Below, piece by piece: positions 21,501 through 28,526 of a stretch of DNA of 59,466 nt (position 1 is the stretch's first letter; every line of letters starts with the position of its first letter). A program made the translations under genes and the position numbers. Source of the stretch: Rhizobiaceae bacterium (GTDB taxonomy: Bacteria; Pseudomonadota; Alphaproteobacteria; Rhizobiales; Rhizobiaceae); NCBI GenBank assembly GCA_019635715.1, contig JAHBYY010000018.1, positions 1 to 59,466 of the forward strand, given 5' to 3'. Under the pieces are notes generated by a model, which did not search any database, was not told the origin of the DNA, and saw nothing but the letters and a program-made list of their open reading frames with translations.

Positions 21501-22966
21501 AGCGGCGCGGCGTTGCGGTCCGGCAGCGCGGTCGGAGTCGCCTGCGGCTCGGGGACCAGGTCCGGCTCCGTCCCGCCTGGGCTGTCGTCGGGCAGGGCGA
21601 CCGCCGCGACGGGTGCCGGTTCGTTGCCTTCGGCATCCGGCAGCAATCCCTCTGCCGCTTCCGGCTCTGCGGCTTCGGCTTCAGTCACGACCGGGACGAC
21701 GGCATCGTCCGGGGCGGGCTCGTCCGGCACCCCGTCTTCGGCCTCAGGCGCGGCAAGTTCGACATCGGCCGGACCGGACGGTGCGTCGTCTTCCGCCACG
21801 ACCTCCCCATCCTGGCCGTCTGCCCCATCTGCCGGCTGGGCAGGCCCGTCCGGTTCGGGCCGGACAGGGTCGACGGCGGTCGCGACCGACGTTAGCGTGC
21901 CGTCGTCGATCGACACAGGCTCGCCGGCAAACTCGGCCGCGGTCTCGCCCGCGTCTCTCTCTTCCTCCGCAGCGGCGACAGCGCCTTCCGGCTCGATCGC
22001 CTCCGACACGAAAGCAAGCGGCAACTCATCCGAGTGCGCATCGACATCGTCGTTCGCGACCGGGCGTTCGGTGGCCGCGTCCGCGGCAGGTGGAGCGATG
22101 GAGGACGTGTCCTGCTCGCTGGTCGCGTCAGCCGCAGGCTCGCCGGCAAACTCGGCCGCGGTCTCGCCCGCGTCTCCCTCTTCCTCCTCCGCGACGACAG
22201 CGCTTTCCGGCTCGATCGCCGCCGCTGCGAAGGCGAGTGGGAGTTCGCCCCGATCCGCATCGGCATCGCCGTGCGCGGCCGGCTGTGCGGCCATCGCGTC
22301 GGTGTTGGCAGGATCGTCGGCATTCTCCTCGCCGGCCTCGTCCACCACGACCAGCAGGTGCCGTTCGGGCAGGTCGGCGAGATAGGCGATGCCGGCTGGC
22401 AGCGCCAGATCCGCGACCGGCAGCAGACGCTTGACCAGCCGGTCCGGCGCTGCGCGCGCCTCGCCGGCGAGGTCGCGCAGCGCCTCGGGCGCAATGCCGA
22501 GCGCCGCGAAGCCGGGCGACGACGCGAGCGCGTGGCCCTCGCCGTCGAGCATCGCCAGCAGGTGGCCGGGATGCCCGAAACCCTGGATCGCCCGTGCCTC
22601 GGTATCCGGCCCGAGCGAGGCCGGCAGCGCCAGCAGGATCGCCGGCGCGCCGTCCGGCATCGTGATGGCGCTCGCCAGGAACCCCATCACGCCCTGATTG
22701 AGGCGCACCAGCACGCTGCGGTCGCGCCCGATGCGCGGATAGCCGCGTGTCGACATGATCTGCCGGCGGGCAGCCGGGCCGAGCCCGCTTTCGGCACCGA
22801 CCGCGCTCTCGATGTCGTCGTGGCCGAACAGCGCCGCGCCGGCCCCATTCGCCCAAAGCAGCTCGCCGAGGTCTTCCGGCAGGATCACGATGGCATCGCC
22901 GCTGGCGAAGCGCGCGCGCACGGCATCGAGAATCGCCACGTCGATGAATGGATAGCTCGTAGGCAT
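18593..22966 (-). CDS. PdhS/PleC/DivJ-type cell-cycle sensor histidine kinase
   Basis: The 1457-residue protein opens with YPFIDVAILDAVRARF and a PAS-like LLWANGAGAALFG, followed by a very acidic, Ala/Glu/Asp-rich linker of several hundred residues with an internal repeat. Later come PAS domains (~505-610 and two near 1000-1210) and a HisKA domain with SHEIRTPLNAIIGFSELM (phospho-histidine ~1235). The HATPase_c domain has NLLSNAVRYT, DTGIGM and GTGLGLPLTKAMVE. The H-box and following helix are those of the DivJ/PleC/PdhS family, which signals to DivK and so controls CtrA and polarity. No membrane helix is evident, as in PdhS. A perfect CtrA-type box at 23008 lies in its promoter. The family is good; exact orthology (PdhS1/PdhS2/CbrA-like) is unresolved. 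Confidence 0.88.
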   Translation of the reverse strand: MPTSYPFIDVAILDAVRARFASGDAIVILPEDLGELLWANGAGAALFGHDDIESAVGAESGLGPAARRQIMSTRGYPRIGRDRSVLVRLNQGVMGFLASAITMPDGAPAILLALPASLGPDTEARAIQGFGHPGHLLAMLDGEGHALASSPGFAALGIAPEALRDLAGEARAAPDRLVKRLLPVADLALPAGIAYLADLPERHLLVVVDEAGEENADDPANTDAMAAQPAAHGDADADRGELPLAFAAAAIEPESAVVAEEEEGDAGETAAEFAGEPAADATSEQDTSSIAPPAADAATERPVANDDVDAHSDELPLAFVSEAIEPEGAVAAAEEERDAGETAAEFAGEPVSIDDGTLTSVATAVDPVRPEPDGPAQPADGADGQDGEVVAEDDAPSGPADVELAAPEAEDGVPDEPAPDDAVVPVVTEAEAAEPEAAEGLLPDAEGNEPAPVAAVALPDDSPGGTEPDLVPEPQATPTALPDRNAAPLRFVWKTDTAGRFSAVSSDFAAAMGLTPSDLLGRPFRQVAERLALDPSGEIASLLERRDTWSGRSVLWPLIGTTTRVPVDLAALPIYARDRSFEGFRGFGVARFADAVTDADAAPIRWSEKTAATPEALAAANDSAGEMPPPAEPGQEAPDPFRGEVPALKIVSADERRFSDKIIRLAEHRSATTEASLSPGERSAFREIGERLRKAEGDAAQGARTEVADETQGAAPVASETEVAAASEEADEAAGRDAASVLSPAVSAGAAVDGDRPRDGGDAAGPEDAESRSEPEQARQVGEDDARTFEVAAGGAEPGESAHAQDGATTGETGAVDDDATQGADFRLSSYADGADGGTDNPDPTTSGTVQAAAVEANAVEAADAEASDTDTVAPPDAAGAEPEPRFGVTDSWAATVGAGSDGTWSAAEAPPSDLSVETSAPSDHDMSPAADGNAMSQHSDQQEPHPAASAPLAAEADARSEAPSPVRPVAEAGILARLPVPVLIHAGDVLHYANPEFLDLTGYRSLEELAGAGGLDCLFADPYDPDSDAADRALRLRTAEGSEFPIDALLRSVPWEDGHALMLVVRRSGGAGSAEPAADAARDELRAHVAELRTIIDTATDGVIVIGQQGLIRSISRPAEALFGYESDEVAGKPFVSLFAMESQRAARDYLTSLSEHGVASVLNDGREVIGREAQGRFIPLFLSIGKLPNDGGFCAVVRDITPWKRAEEELTQSRALAERASSHKSDFLARISHEIRTPLNAIIGFSELMIDERFGPVGSDRYRDYLRDINKSGNHVLDLVNDLLDISKIEAGEQEMTYEAVSLNDALAQTVAMMQPQANRERVIIRSSFASRLPDVVADLRSVHQIALNLLSNAVRYTQAGGQVIVSTAYEPSGDVVIRVRDTGIGMTGAEIEQAMKPFKQINALKRARNDGTGLGLPLTKAMVEANRARFTINSTPGEGTLVEVSFPSTRVLAE
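21917..22249 (-). repeat. Internal duplication in the kinase linker (219-bp offset)
   Basis: About 110 bp starting at 21917 recur at 22136; roughly the first 40 bp are identical and the rest differ at few positions. It encodes ELPLAF...AIEPE...DAGETAAEFAGEP twice, 73 residues apart. The high DNA identity points to a recent in-frame duplication in the disordered acidic linker. Confidence 0.85.
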
Positions 22967-23007
22967 GTCGCTCGTGGTCCCGGCCGAAGACTCGCGCTGC
23001 GCGGCGA

Positions 23008-23022
23008 TTAACGCCTTGTTAA
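23008..23022. promoter_or_regulatory. Perfect CtrA-type box TTAA-N7-TTAA
   Basis: TTAA (23008-23011) and TTAA (23019-23022) are separated by CGCCTTG, exactly the full CtrA consensus, 42-56 nt upstream of the kinase start. A GACTC (GANTC, CcrM-type methylation site) sits at 22989-22993 between box and gene. This suggests cell-cycle control of the kinase by CtrA and possibly methylation. Confidence 0.65.
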
Positions 23023-23127
23023 TAAAGTTCGGCGGGCTTTGCGTCCATCTTGCGGCGCCGCGACGGCGTCATTTCGGGCCGCTTGGTTAATCCGCCGGAG
23101 GGGAGGGAATGGTGCATCGCAACATAA

Positions 23128-23158
23128 TTGTTGCATTGCACAATGGACTGCGCTATAT
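23128..23158 (+). promoter_or_regulatory. Phasin promoter region with TGC-rich motif (possible PhaR/AniA site)
   Basis: TTGTTGCATTGCACAA (23128-23143) is TGC-rich and near-palindromic, followed by CTATAT (23153-23158) as a likely -10 element. PhaR-type PHB regulators bind TGC-containing palindromes near phasin genes, so this is a plausible operator. Exact -35 and spacing are uncertain. Confidence 0.45.
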
Positions 23159-23214
23159 GGAGTTCATCAAACACGCAGACGGCGCCAGACCGCCGTCGAT
23201 CGAAAGGATGGAAA

Positions 23215-23679
23215 ATGTCCAAGACCGCGACCAAGACCGCCGACTTCATCGAGAACGTCGAATTCCCGACCTTTGACGCGTCGAAGGCCACCGATCAGTT
23301 CCGCGCCTTCGCCGAGAAGGGCGTCGAGCAGTCGAAAGAGGTTTACGGCAAGCTGAAGTCCGGCGCCGAGACCACCCAGAAGGCCCTCGAGACCACCTTC
23401 GAGACCGCCAAGACCAGCGGCAGCGACCTCGCTCTCAAGTCGATCTCCGCGGCGCGCTCCAATGCCGAGCTCGGCTTCGCCCATCTCGAGGCGCTGGTCG
23501 GCGTCAAGTCCGTCTCCGACTTCATCGAGCTCCAGACCGCTTTCGTGCGCAAGGGCACCGAGGCCGCCGTCGCCCAGGCGAAGGATCTGCAGGCTTCCGC
23601 CAGCAAGGCCGCCGAGGACGTTGCGAAGCCGATGAAGGACGTCTTCGAGAAGGCGCTGAAGGATCTCAAGGTCGCCTGA
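23215..23679 (+). CDS. Phasin (PHB-granule-associated protein)
   Basis: The 154-residue protein is almost wholly alpha-helical, with the Phasin_2-type core ATDQFRAFAEKGVEQSKEVY and repeated Lys/Ala/Glu heptads (KSGAETTQKALETTFETAK). It coats polyhydroxybutyrate granules and controls their number and size. I chose ATG 23215 with AGGATGG upstream; the in-frame extension to 23128 includes the promoter. Expression is probably tied to PHB through the TGC-rich upstream site. The 3' region carries the anti-Shine-Dalgarno hairpin RNA, so the two may be co-transcribed. The family call is confident. Confidence 0.93.
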   Translation: MSKTATKTADFIENVEFPTFDASKATDQFRAFAEKGVEQSKEVYGKLKSGAETTQKALETTFETAKTSGSDLALKSISAARSNAELGFAHLEALVGVKSVSDFIELQTAFVRKGTEAAVAQAKDLQASASKAAEDVAKPMKDVFEKALKDLKVA

Positions 23680-23699
23680 TCGGCGGCGTTTGCAAACAC

Positions 23700-23848
23700 G
23701 GCGCGACGCCGGCTCTCCCGCGTCGCGCCAGAACTTCCCGCCGGGCGGTTCCTCCTCCCTCCGCCTCGCGGGCATGCGGCCGGTACCTCCTCCCACCGGC
23801 TCGACATAGAGAAAAGGCCGGCACCTCCTCCCGCCGGCCTTTTCTTTT
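23700..23848 (+). ncRNA. Anti-Shine-Dalgarno small RNA, four tandem hairpins (alpha-r14 / cuckoo-like)
   Basis: Four hairpins follow the phasin stop. Hairpin 1 (23700-23729): 10-bp perfect stem GGCGCGACGC/GCGTCGCGCC, loop CGGCTCTCCC. Hairpin 2 (~23737-23772): stem GGCGG/CCGCC, loop TTCCTCCTCCCT. Hairpin 3 (23779-23800): GCCGGT/ACCGGC, loop ACCTCCTCCC. Hairpin 4 (23812-23843): AAAAGGCCGGC/GCCGGCCTTTT, loop ACCTCCTCCC, then CTTTT, acting as terminator. Loops with CCUCCUCCC define the alphaproteobacterial cuckoo/CcsR RNAs and the rhizobial alpha-r14 family (NfeR1), which pair with ribosome-binding sites. The start is uncertain: own promoter or processing from phasin mRNA. Confidence 0.85.
23812..23848 (+). 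terminator. Intrinsic terminator formed by hairpin 4 of the sRNA
   Basis: An 11-bp perfect stem, AAAAGGCCGGC/GCCGGCCTTTT, ends in TTTTCTTTT. It terminates the phasin and/or sRNA transcript while presenting an ACCTCCTCCC loop. Confidence 0.85.
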
Positions 23849-23927
23849 GCCGCTTGAATCTCGGCCCGTTTGTCCTTATTGACGGCCCGTTCGCGGCTGG
23901 AGCTCACGCCTCCCGCCTTCGATATGT

Positions 23928-24004
23928 GCGGTTGTAGCTCAGATGGTTAGAGCGCCGGATTGTGGATCCGGAGGTCGCTGGTTCGATCCCAGCCAACCGT
24001 ACCA
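23928..24004 (+). tRNA. tRNA-His (anticodon GTG)
   Basis: The cloverleaf is complete: acceptor GCGGTTG/CAACCGT with a G1-U72 wobble, D-arm GCTCAGATGGTTAGAGC, anticodon arm CCGGATT-GTG-GATCCGG, T-arm CTGGTTCGATCCCAG, A73 and an encoded CCA. The base before G1 is T, so no G-1 is encoded. U72, A73 and absence of G-1 are the unusual features of tRNA-His in a large group of Alphaproteobacteria. Confidence 0.97.
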
Positions 24005-24240
24005 TCGGCTTTATCAATGAATCCCAGGCGATAGGCGAGGCTGCCCGGTGGCAGGTCGACGCGCCATGCAGGGTCGGCATTGGCAACCGCGGCGCGATCG
24101 CGTGAGCGGCGCAGGCCGCGCATGTTGGCCGGCAGGGGCAGGAAAGCAGCCGCTGCGCCGGCGGCGGTCGCAGGCGACGCGAGCCGAACGGTAACCAGCC
24201 CGAACACCGCAAGGCAAAACGAGGCAGGCTTCTCGTTGGG

Positions 24241-24399
24241 CCGTTATCGACGCATCCCGCTGGTCTCGGCCCGCGGCGACCGGCCTTCATCGACGAGACC
24301 TTGATCAACACCGACATGACCCTGCCATGCGGCTCCGGGCCGGCAGGCGCCTACCGGCGCGGCTTCGCGGCGTGGCGATCGAGATCGGTCAATCGGTAA
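24241..24399 (+). pseudogene. Possible IS630-type transposase remnant
   Basis: The frame ending with TAA at 24397 reads PRRPAFIDETLINTDMT, resembling the FIDET.xxTNM segment around the second catalytic Asp of IS630-family transposases. The region before it has no start and the frame after it diverges. This is a short decayed fragment at best; the match is from memory of the motif only. Confidence 0.4.
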
Positions 24400-24400
24400 A

Positions 24401-24416
24401 CTGTTGACAGATGACA
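24401..24416 (+). promoter_or_regulatory. GntR/FCD operator copy 1 (CTGTTGACAGATGACA)
   Basis: CTGT-TG-ACAG is the palindromic core typical of FadR/FCD GntR sites (TNGTNNACNA), and the 16-mer matches two other promoters of the island. It lies 38 nt before the dehydrogenase start and points the same way as the gene. The cognate regulator is probably the gene at 36739. Confidence 0.75.
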
Positions 24417-24454
24417 CTCGATATCATTAGATGATCGTGGGCACGGAGGCAGGC

Positions 24455-25501
24455 ATGCGGCTGGCGATACTGGACGACTATCAGGGTGTCGCGGCAAGCA
24501 TGGTGGACTGGGCGAGCATCTCCGGCGTCAGCGTCGTCCCGTTCCGGGATCATGTCCACGACGCCGACGAACTGGTCGCGCGCCTCACCGGATTCGACGC
24601 CGTGATGCGCATACGCGAGCGGACGTCGTTCACACGCGACATCCTGCGGCGTCTTCCGCAGCTCAAGCTCATCCTTGCGACCGGCATGCGCAATGCCCGT
24701 TCGCTCGATCTCACGGCCACGGACGACCTCGGCATCACGGTTTGCACCACAGATGCGCTGCACCAGACCACCGTCGAAGTGACCTGGGCCCTGATCCTCT
24801 CGCTGACCCGCAACCTGCCGCGCGAGACCGGCGCGCTTCGCCATGGCGGCTGGCAGCAGAAGCTCGGAAAGGGCCTCGGGGGCCGCACGCTCGGGATCGT
24901 GGGACTGGGCAACATGGGCATTCCCGTGTCGCAGATCGCCCGCATATTCGGCATGAAGGTCATCGCCTGGAGCCGCAACCTGACGCCCGAGCGCACAGCG
25001 CCGCACGGCGTGGAATGTGTGACGAAGGAAGAGCTGTTCCGCCGCTCCGACGTGATCACGCTGCACCTGCCGCTCAGCGACACCACCGACGGCACGGTCG
25101 GCGCGGCCGAGATCGCGCTGATGAAGCACGACGCCGTCATCATCAACACCGCGCGTCCCCAGCTCATGGACGAGGCAGCGCTTGTCGCGGCCCTGAAGGA
25201 AGGCCGTATCGGCGGCGCCGGCCTCGACGTCTTCGAGATCGAGCCGCTGCCGGCCGACCATCCGTTCCGGACCCTGCCAAATGTGGTGGCGACGCCGCAT
25301 ATCGGCTTCGTCACTGAAGAGAACATGCGCATGTTCTACGAGCAGTCACTTGCCAATCTGGCGGCGTTTCGCGCCGGCACGCCCATCAACGTCATCAGCG
25401 CCAACGCGCCTTTCCTGCCCGACTCGCAGGTGGCCCAGCAGATGCACGCCCAGAAGCTGGGCAGCGCCGAACTCTACGACAAGCATAATGACGCAGCGTG
25501 A
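24455..25501 (+). CDS. D-2-hydroxyacid dehydrogenase family protein
   Basis: A 348-residue NAD-dependent oxidoreductase of the phosphoglycerate dehydrogenase-like group. The nucleotide-binding motif LGIVGLGNMGIPV (GxGxxG), the catalytic-site segment INTARPQLMDEAALVAAL and the catalytic His in TPHIGFVTEENM are present. It interconverts a 2-keto and a D-2-hydroxy acid. The usual INTARG glycine is replaced (INTARP), a minor oddity. ATG 24455 has GGAGG five nt upstream and is preferred to 24431. It is first gene of the plus-strand operon; its stop overlaps a possible GTG start of the aldehyde dehydrogenase. An operator copy lies just upstream. The substrate is unknown. Confidence 0.9.
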   Translation: MRLAILDDYQGVAASMVDWASISGVSVVPFRDHVHDADELVARLTGFDAVMRIRERTSFTRDILRRLPQLKLILATGMRNARSLDLTATDDLGITVCTTDALHQTTVEVTWALILSLTRNLPRETGALRHGGWQQKLGKGLGGRTLGIVGLGNMGIPVSQIARIFGMKVIAWSRNLTPERTAPHGVECVTKEELFRRSDVITLHLPLSDTTDGTVGAAEIALMKHDAVIINTARPQLMDEAALVAALKEGRIGGAGLDVFEIEPLPADHPFRTLPNVVATPHIGFVTEENMRMFYEQSLANLAAFRAGTPINVISANAPFLPDSQVAQQMHAQKLGSAELYDKHNDAA

Positions 25502-25524
25502 GCCGCAGCGATAGGAATGATCCC

Positions 25525-27003
25525 GTGACGCAGACCTACGACCTCTTCATAAACGGCCGCTTTCTCTCAGAATCGGGTCAGGAGCGGTTTCCCGCCGTCA
25601 ACCCGTACAACCGGGAGGAATGGGCTTCCATTCCGCAGGCGAGCGAGCGGCAGGTCGCCGAGGCAATTGCCGCGGCCCGCCATGCCTTCGACGCAGTCTG
25701 GTCGAAGGTCAACGGAACCGAGCGGGCCAGGCTGATGAACCGGCTGGCCGACCTCCTCGCCGCCGATGCCGACCGCATGGGGATCCTGGAGAGCACCGAC
25801 AACGGCAAGGTCGTGCGCGAAACGCGCAGCCAGATGCTGTTCGCGTCGCGCCAGTACCGGTTCTTCGCCGGCTATGCCGACAAGCTCTGGGGCAAGGTCA
25901 TCCCGCTCGATCAGCGCAACGTGCTGGACTATGCGGTTCGCGAGCCGCTGGGCGTTGCCGTGCTCATCACGGCTTGGAATTCGCCGATGGGGCTGCTGTC
26001 GAACAAGCTGGCTCCGGCGCTGGCCGCCGGCAACTGCGTCGTCATCAAGCCCTCCGAGCACGCGTCGGCCACGACGCTCGAGTTCGCGAAATTCGTCGAG
26101 AAGGCCGGCTTCCCGCCGGGCGTCGTCAACGTGGTGACGGGTGACGCGCGTGTCGGCAAGGCGCTTCTGACCTCCGGCCGGATCGACCGCATCTCTTTTA
26201 CCGGCAGCCCCGGCGTCGGCCGCGAGATCGCCGTCAACGCCGGCCGTGCCCTCGTGCCCGCGACGCTTGAGCTCGGCGGCAAGTCGCCGAACATCATCTT
26301 CGCGGATGCCGACCTGCCCAAGGCGATCATCGGAGCGCTCGCAGGCATCTTCGCAGCCACGGGCCAGACCTGCATCGCCGGCTCGCGGCTGCTGGTGCAG
26401 CGGCCGGTCTACGACGAGGTCGTCGAGACGCTGGTCGCGCGCGCCCGCAAGATCCGCATGGGGAACCCGACCGATCCCGCGACCGAGATGGGCACGGCGG
26501 CGAACGAGCCGCAGTTCCGCCGCATCCTCCAGTCGATCGAGGGCGCGAAGGGAGACGGTGCCGAGCTGGTGACCGGCGGCAAGGCCGCGCAGGGGCCTGA
26601 ACTGTCGAACGGCTTCTTCATCGAGCCGACGATCTTCGCCAATGTGAACAACGCGATGTCGATCGCGCAGGAAGAGGTCTTCGGGCCCGTCCTGTCCATC
26701 CTGCCCTTCGAGGAGGAGGAGGAAGCGATCGCGATCGGCAACGATACCAAATACGGTCTGGCTTCGGGCATCTGGACGACCAACCTCAACCGCGCGATGC
26801 GGGTGTCCCAGGCGATCCGGGCCGGAACGGTCTGGGTGAACACCTATCGGGCGGTAGCACCCCAGGCGCCGTTCGGCGGCTTCAAGGACAGCGGCTTCGG
26901 CCGCGAGCGGGGCGAGGCCGCGCTCGACGAGTTCACCAGCATCAAGAACGTGATGATCGACTTCTCCGACGAGGAGCGCGATCCCTTCGCCATCAAGGCC
27001 TGA
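25525..27003 (+). CDS. Aldehyde dehydrogenase (NAD(P)-dependent)
   Basis: The protein has about 492 residues and all class motifs: [20 protein letters not shown] (coenzyme), [12 protein letters not shown] (general-base Glu), [12 protein letters not shown] (nucleophilic Cys) and [13 protein letters not shown]. It oxidises an aldehyde to the acid; betaine- and hydroxy-aldehyde enzymes look similar, so the substrate is open. GTG 25525 is preceded by TAGGAA and gives the usual [13 protein letters not shown] start; an alternative GTG at 25498 overlaps the previous stop. It is the second gene of the inducible island operon. Confidence 0.93.
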   Translation: MTQTYDLFINGRFLSESGQERFPAVNPYNREEWASIPQASERQVAEAIAAARHAFDAVWSKVNGTERARLMNRLADLLAADADRMGILESTDNGKVVRETRSQMLFASRQYRFFAGYADKLWGKVIPLDQRNVLDYAVREPLGVAVLITAWNSPMGLLSNKLAPALAAGNCVVIKPSEHASATTLEFAKFVEKAGFPPGVVNVVTGDARVGKALLTSGRIDRISFTGSPGVGREIAVNAGRALVPATLELGGKSPNIIFADADLPKAIIGALAGIFAATGQTCIAGSRLLVQRPVYDEVVETLVARARKIRMGNPTDPATEMGTAANEPQFRRILQSIEGAKGDGAELVTGGKAAQGPELSNGFFIEPTIFANVNNAMSIAQEEVFGPVLSILPFEEEEEAIAIGNDTKYGLASGIWTTNLNRAMRVSQAIRAGTVWVNTYRAVAPQAPFGGFKDSGFGRERGEAALDEFTSIKNVMIDFSDEERDPFAIKA

Positions 27004-27037
27004 GTCGGGGAGCGCGGCGCAGATGACGGGGGAGACG

Positions 27038-28495
27038 ATGGACGAAACCTACGATGTGGTCGTTGCCGGCTGCGGCATCGCGGGGCTCTCCGCGGCCGTC
27101 TCGGCCGCCGAGGCGGGCGGCCGCGTGGTGGTCGTCGAGCGTGCGACGCGTGATGAGCGCGGCGGCAATACCCGCTGGACCGAAGCGTTCATGCGCATGA
27201 AGAACGAGGACGAAGTCTCCGACGACTTCGAAGAACACTTCATGGCCAATTCGGGCACGCATCTCGACCCCTCGCTGGTGGCCGAGACGGCGCGGCCCTA
27301 CGAGGAATGGTCGCCGCTGGTGAAGGCGCTCTCCTTCACCGACCCGGAAGTGATCGGAAGGCTTGCCGCCGAGGCCGGACCGACACTCGCCTGGCTCAAG
27401 ACGCTCGGCATCCGCTTCTCGGACATGGCGAGCTACCTCATCACGCAGTCCACCACCCGCATCTGCCCGGTGGGCGGCGGACTGGCGCTCGTCGAGGCGC
27501 TGGCGGCGCGCGCCGAATCCATCGGCGTAACCTTCCATTACGAGACTTCGGCCGAAGACCTGATCCGCGACGAGACGGACGCCATCGTCGGCATGCGCGT
27601 GCGCGGCGCCGGACGGCGCCCGCGCGACCTCTACGGCAAGGTCGTGCTCGCCTGCGGCGGATTCGAGGGCAATGCCGAGATGCAGGCGCGCTACTATGGC
27701 GATGTGGCGCGCCACATCCGGCCCGTCGCGCGGGGCGGCTACTACAACAAGGGCGAGGGCATCCGCATGGGGCTGGCGGCCGGCGCGGCTGCCTGCGGCG
27801 ATTTTTCGGAATACCACGCCGAGCCGATCGACCCACGCTCGGGCGTTTCCGAGCCGATCGTCTTCAATTTTCCCTACGGGATCCTCGTCGACCGGGAGGG
27901 ACGTCGCTTCGTCGACGAGGCATCGCACACCGTCGACGCCATCTATGAGAACATCGCCCGGATGATCGCCAAGCTGCCGGGCGGGGTCGCCTATCTGATC
28001 TGCGACGCCCGGCTCGACGAGGTACCGAACTGGCAGCGCAGTGTCCGTACCGACCAGAAGCCGGTTGTCGCCGACACCATACCCGCCCTCGCCAAGGCGC
28101 TCGGGATACCCGAATCCATGCTGGATGCAACGGTCGGCGCATTCAACGCGGCGACCACCGGCGGGACGTTCCGTCCGCTCGAACTGGATGGCCTGTCGAC
28201 GCGCGGACTCCACCCGCCCAAGTCGAACTGGGCGCTGCCGATCGCGCGCGGGCCGTTCAGGGCCTGGCCTGTGAGCTCGGCCAACTGCTTCACCTTCGGC
28301 GGACTCCGCTGCAACGCCGACGCCCAGGTCGTCGACAATGACGGGCGTCCGATCGGCAACCTCTACGCCGCCGGCGAAACGATGGGTCTCTACTACAAGC
28401 GCTACACCGGCGCGACATCGGTCCTGCGCGGCGCGGTCTTCGGCCGGATCGCCGGCCGGCACGCCGTCAGCGCCAGCCGGGCCGCGACCGCCTGA
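27038..28495 (+). CDS. FAD-dependent dehydrogenase, TcuA (tricarballylate dehydrogenase)-like
   Basis: The 485-residue flavoprotein of the fumarate reductase/succinate dehydrogenase family has an N-terminal FAD-binding motif VVVAGCGIAGLSAAVSAAEAG, then RGGNTRWTEAF, a substrate domain with SMASYLITQ-like sequence and RICPVGGG, and a C-terminal cap GNLYAAGETMGLYYKRYTG and RGAVFGRIAG. TcuA oxidises tricarballylate to cis-aconitate; this protein may likewise introduce a double bond into a carboxylic acid. ATG 27038 follows GGGGGAGACG, which decides against 27023. It sits 34 nt after the aldehyde dehydrogenase. The family is good; the tricarballylate substrate is not shown. Confidence 0.87.
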   Translation: MDETYDVVVAGCGIAGLSAAVSAAEAGGRVVVVERATRDERGGNTRWTEAFMRMKNEDEVSDDFEEHFMANSGTHLDPSLVAETARPYEEWSPLVKALSFTDPEVIGRLAAEAGPTLAWLKTLGIRFSDMASYLITQSTTRICPVGGGLALVEALAARAESIGVTFHYETSAEDLIRDETDAIVGMRVRGAGRRPRDLYGKVVLACGGFEGNAEMQARYYGDVARHIRPVARGGYYNKGEGIRMGLAAGAAACGDFSEYHAEPIDPRSGVSEPIVFNFPYGILVDREGRRFVDEASHTVDAIYENIARMIAKLPGGVAYLICDARLDEVPNWQRSVRTDQKPVVADTIPALAKALGIPESMLDATVGAFNAATTGGTFRPLELDGLSTRGLHPPKSNWALPIARGPFRAWPVSSANCFTFGGLRCNADAQVVDNDGRPIGNLYAAGETMGLYYKRYTGATSVLRGAVFGRIAGRHAVSASRAATA

Positions 28496-28526
28496 CACCC
28501 AATCTTCCCGCAAAGGTTTGACCGCC

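Larger units (their letters stand above)
24005..24454. other. 450-nt gene-poor stretch between tRNA-His and the catabolic island
   Basis: It holds no convincing intact gene. Contents seen are the IS630-like fragment (24241-24399) and a GntR-type operator (24401-24416). A minus-strand open frame runs through the tRNA and is rejected. I see no duplicate of the tRNA 3' end, so no attachment site can be claimed within this window. Confidence 0.6.

Noticed and set aside
23947-24207. Minus-strand frame overlapping tRNA-His
   Set aside because: It reads through the tRNA; its C-terminus is only antisense tRNA translation.
24005-24454. Integrated phage or ICE attachment site at tRNA-His
   Set aside because: No integrase gene and no repeat of the tRNA 3' end are visible in the window.
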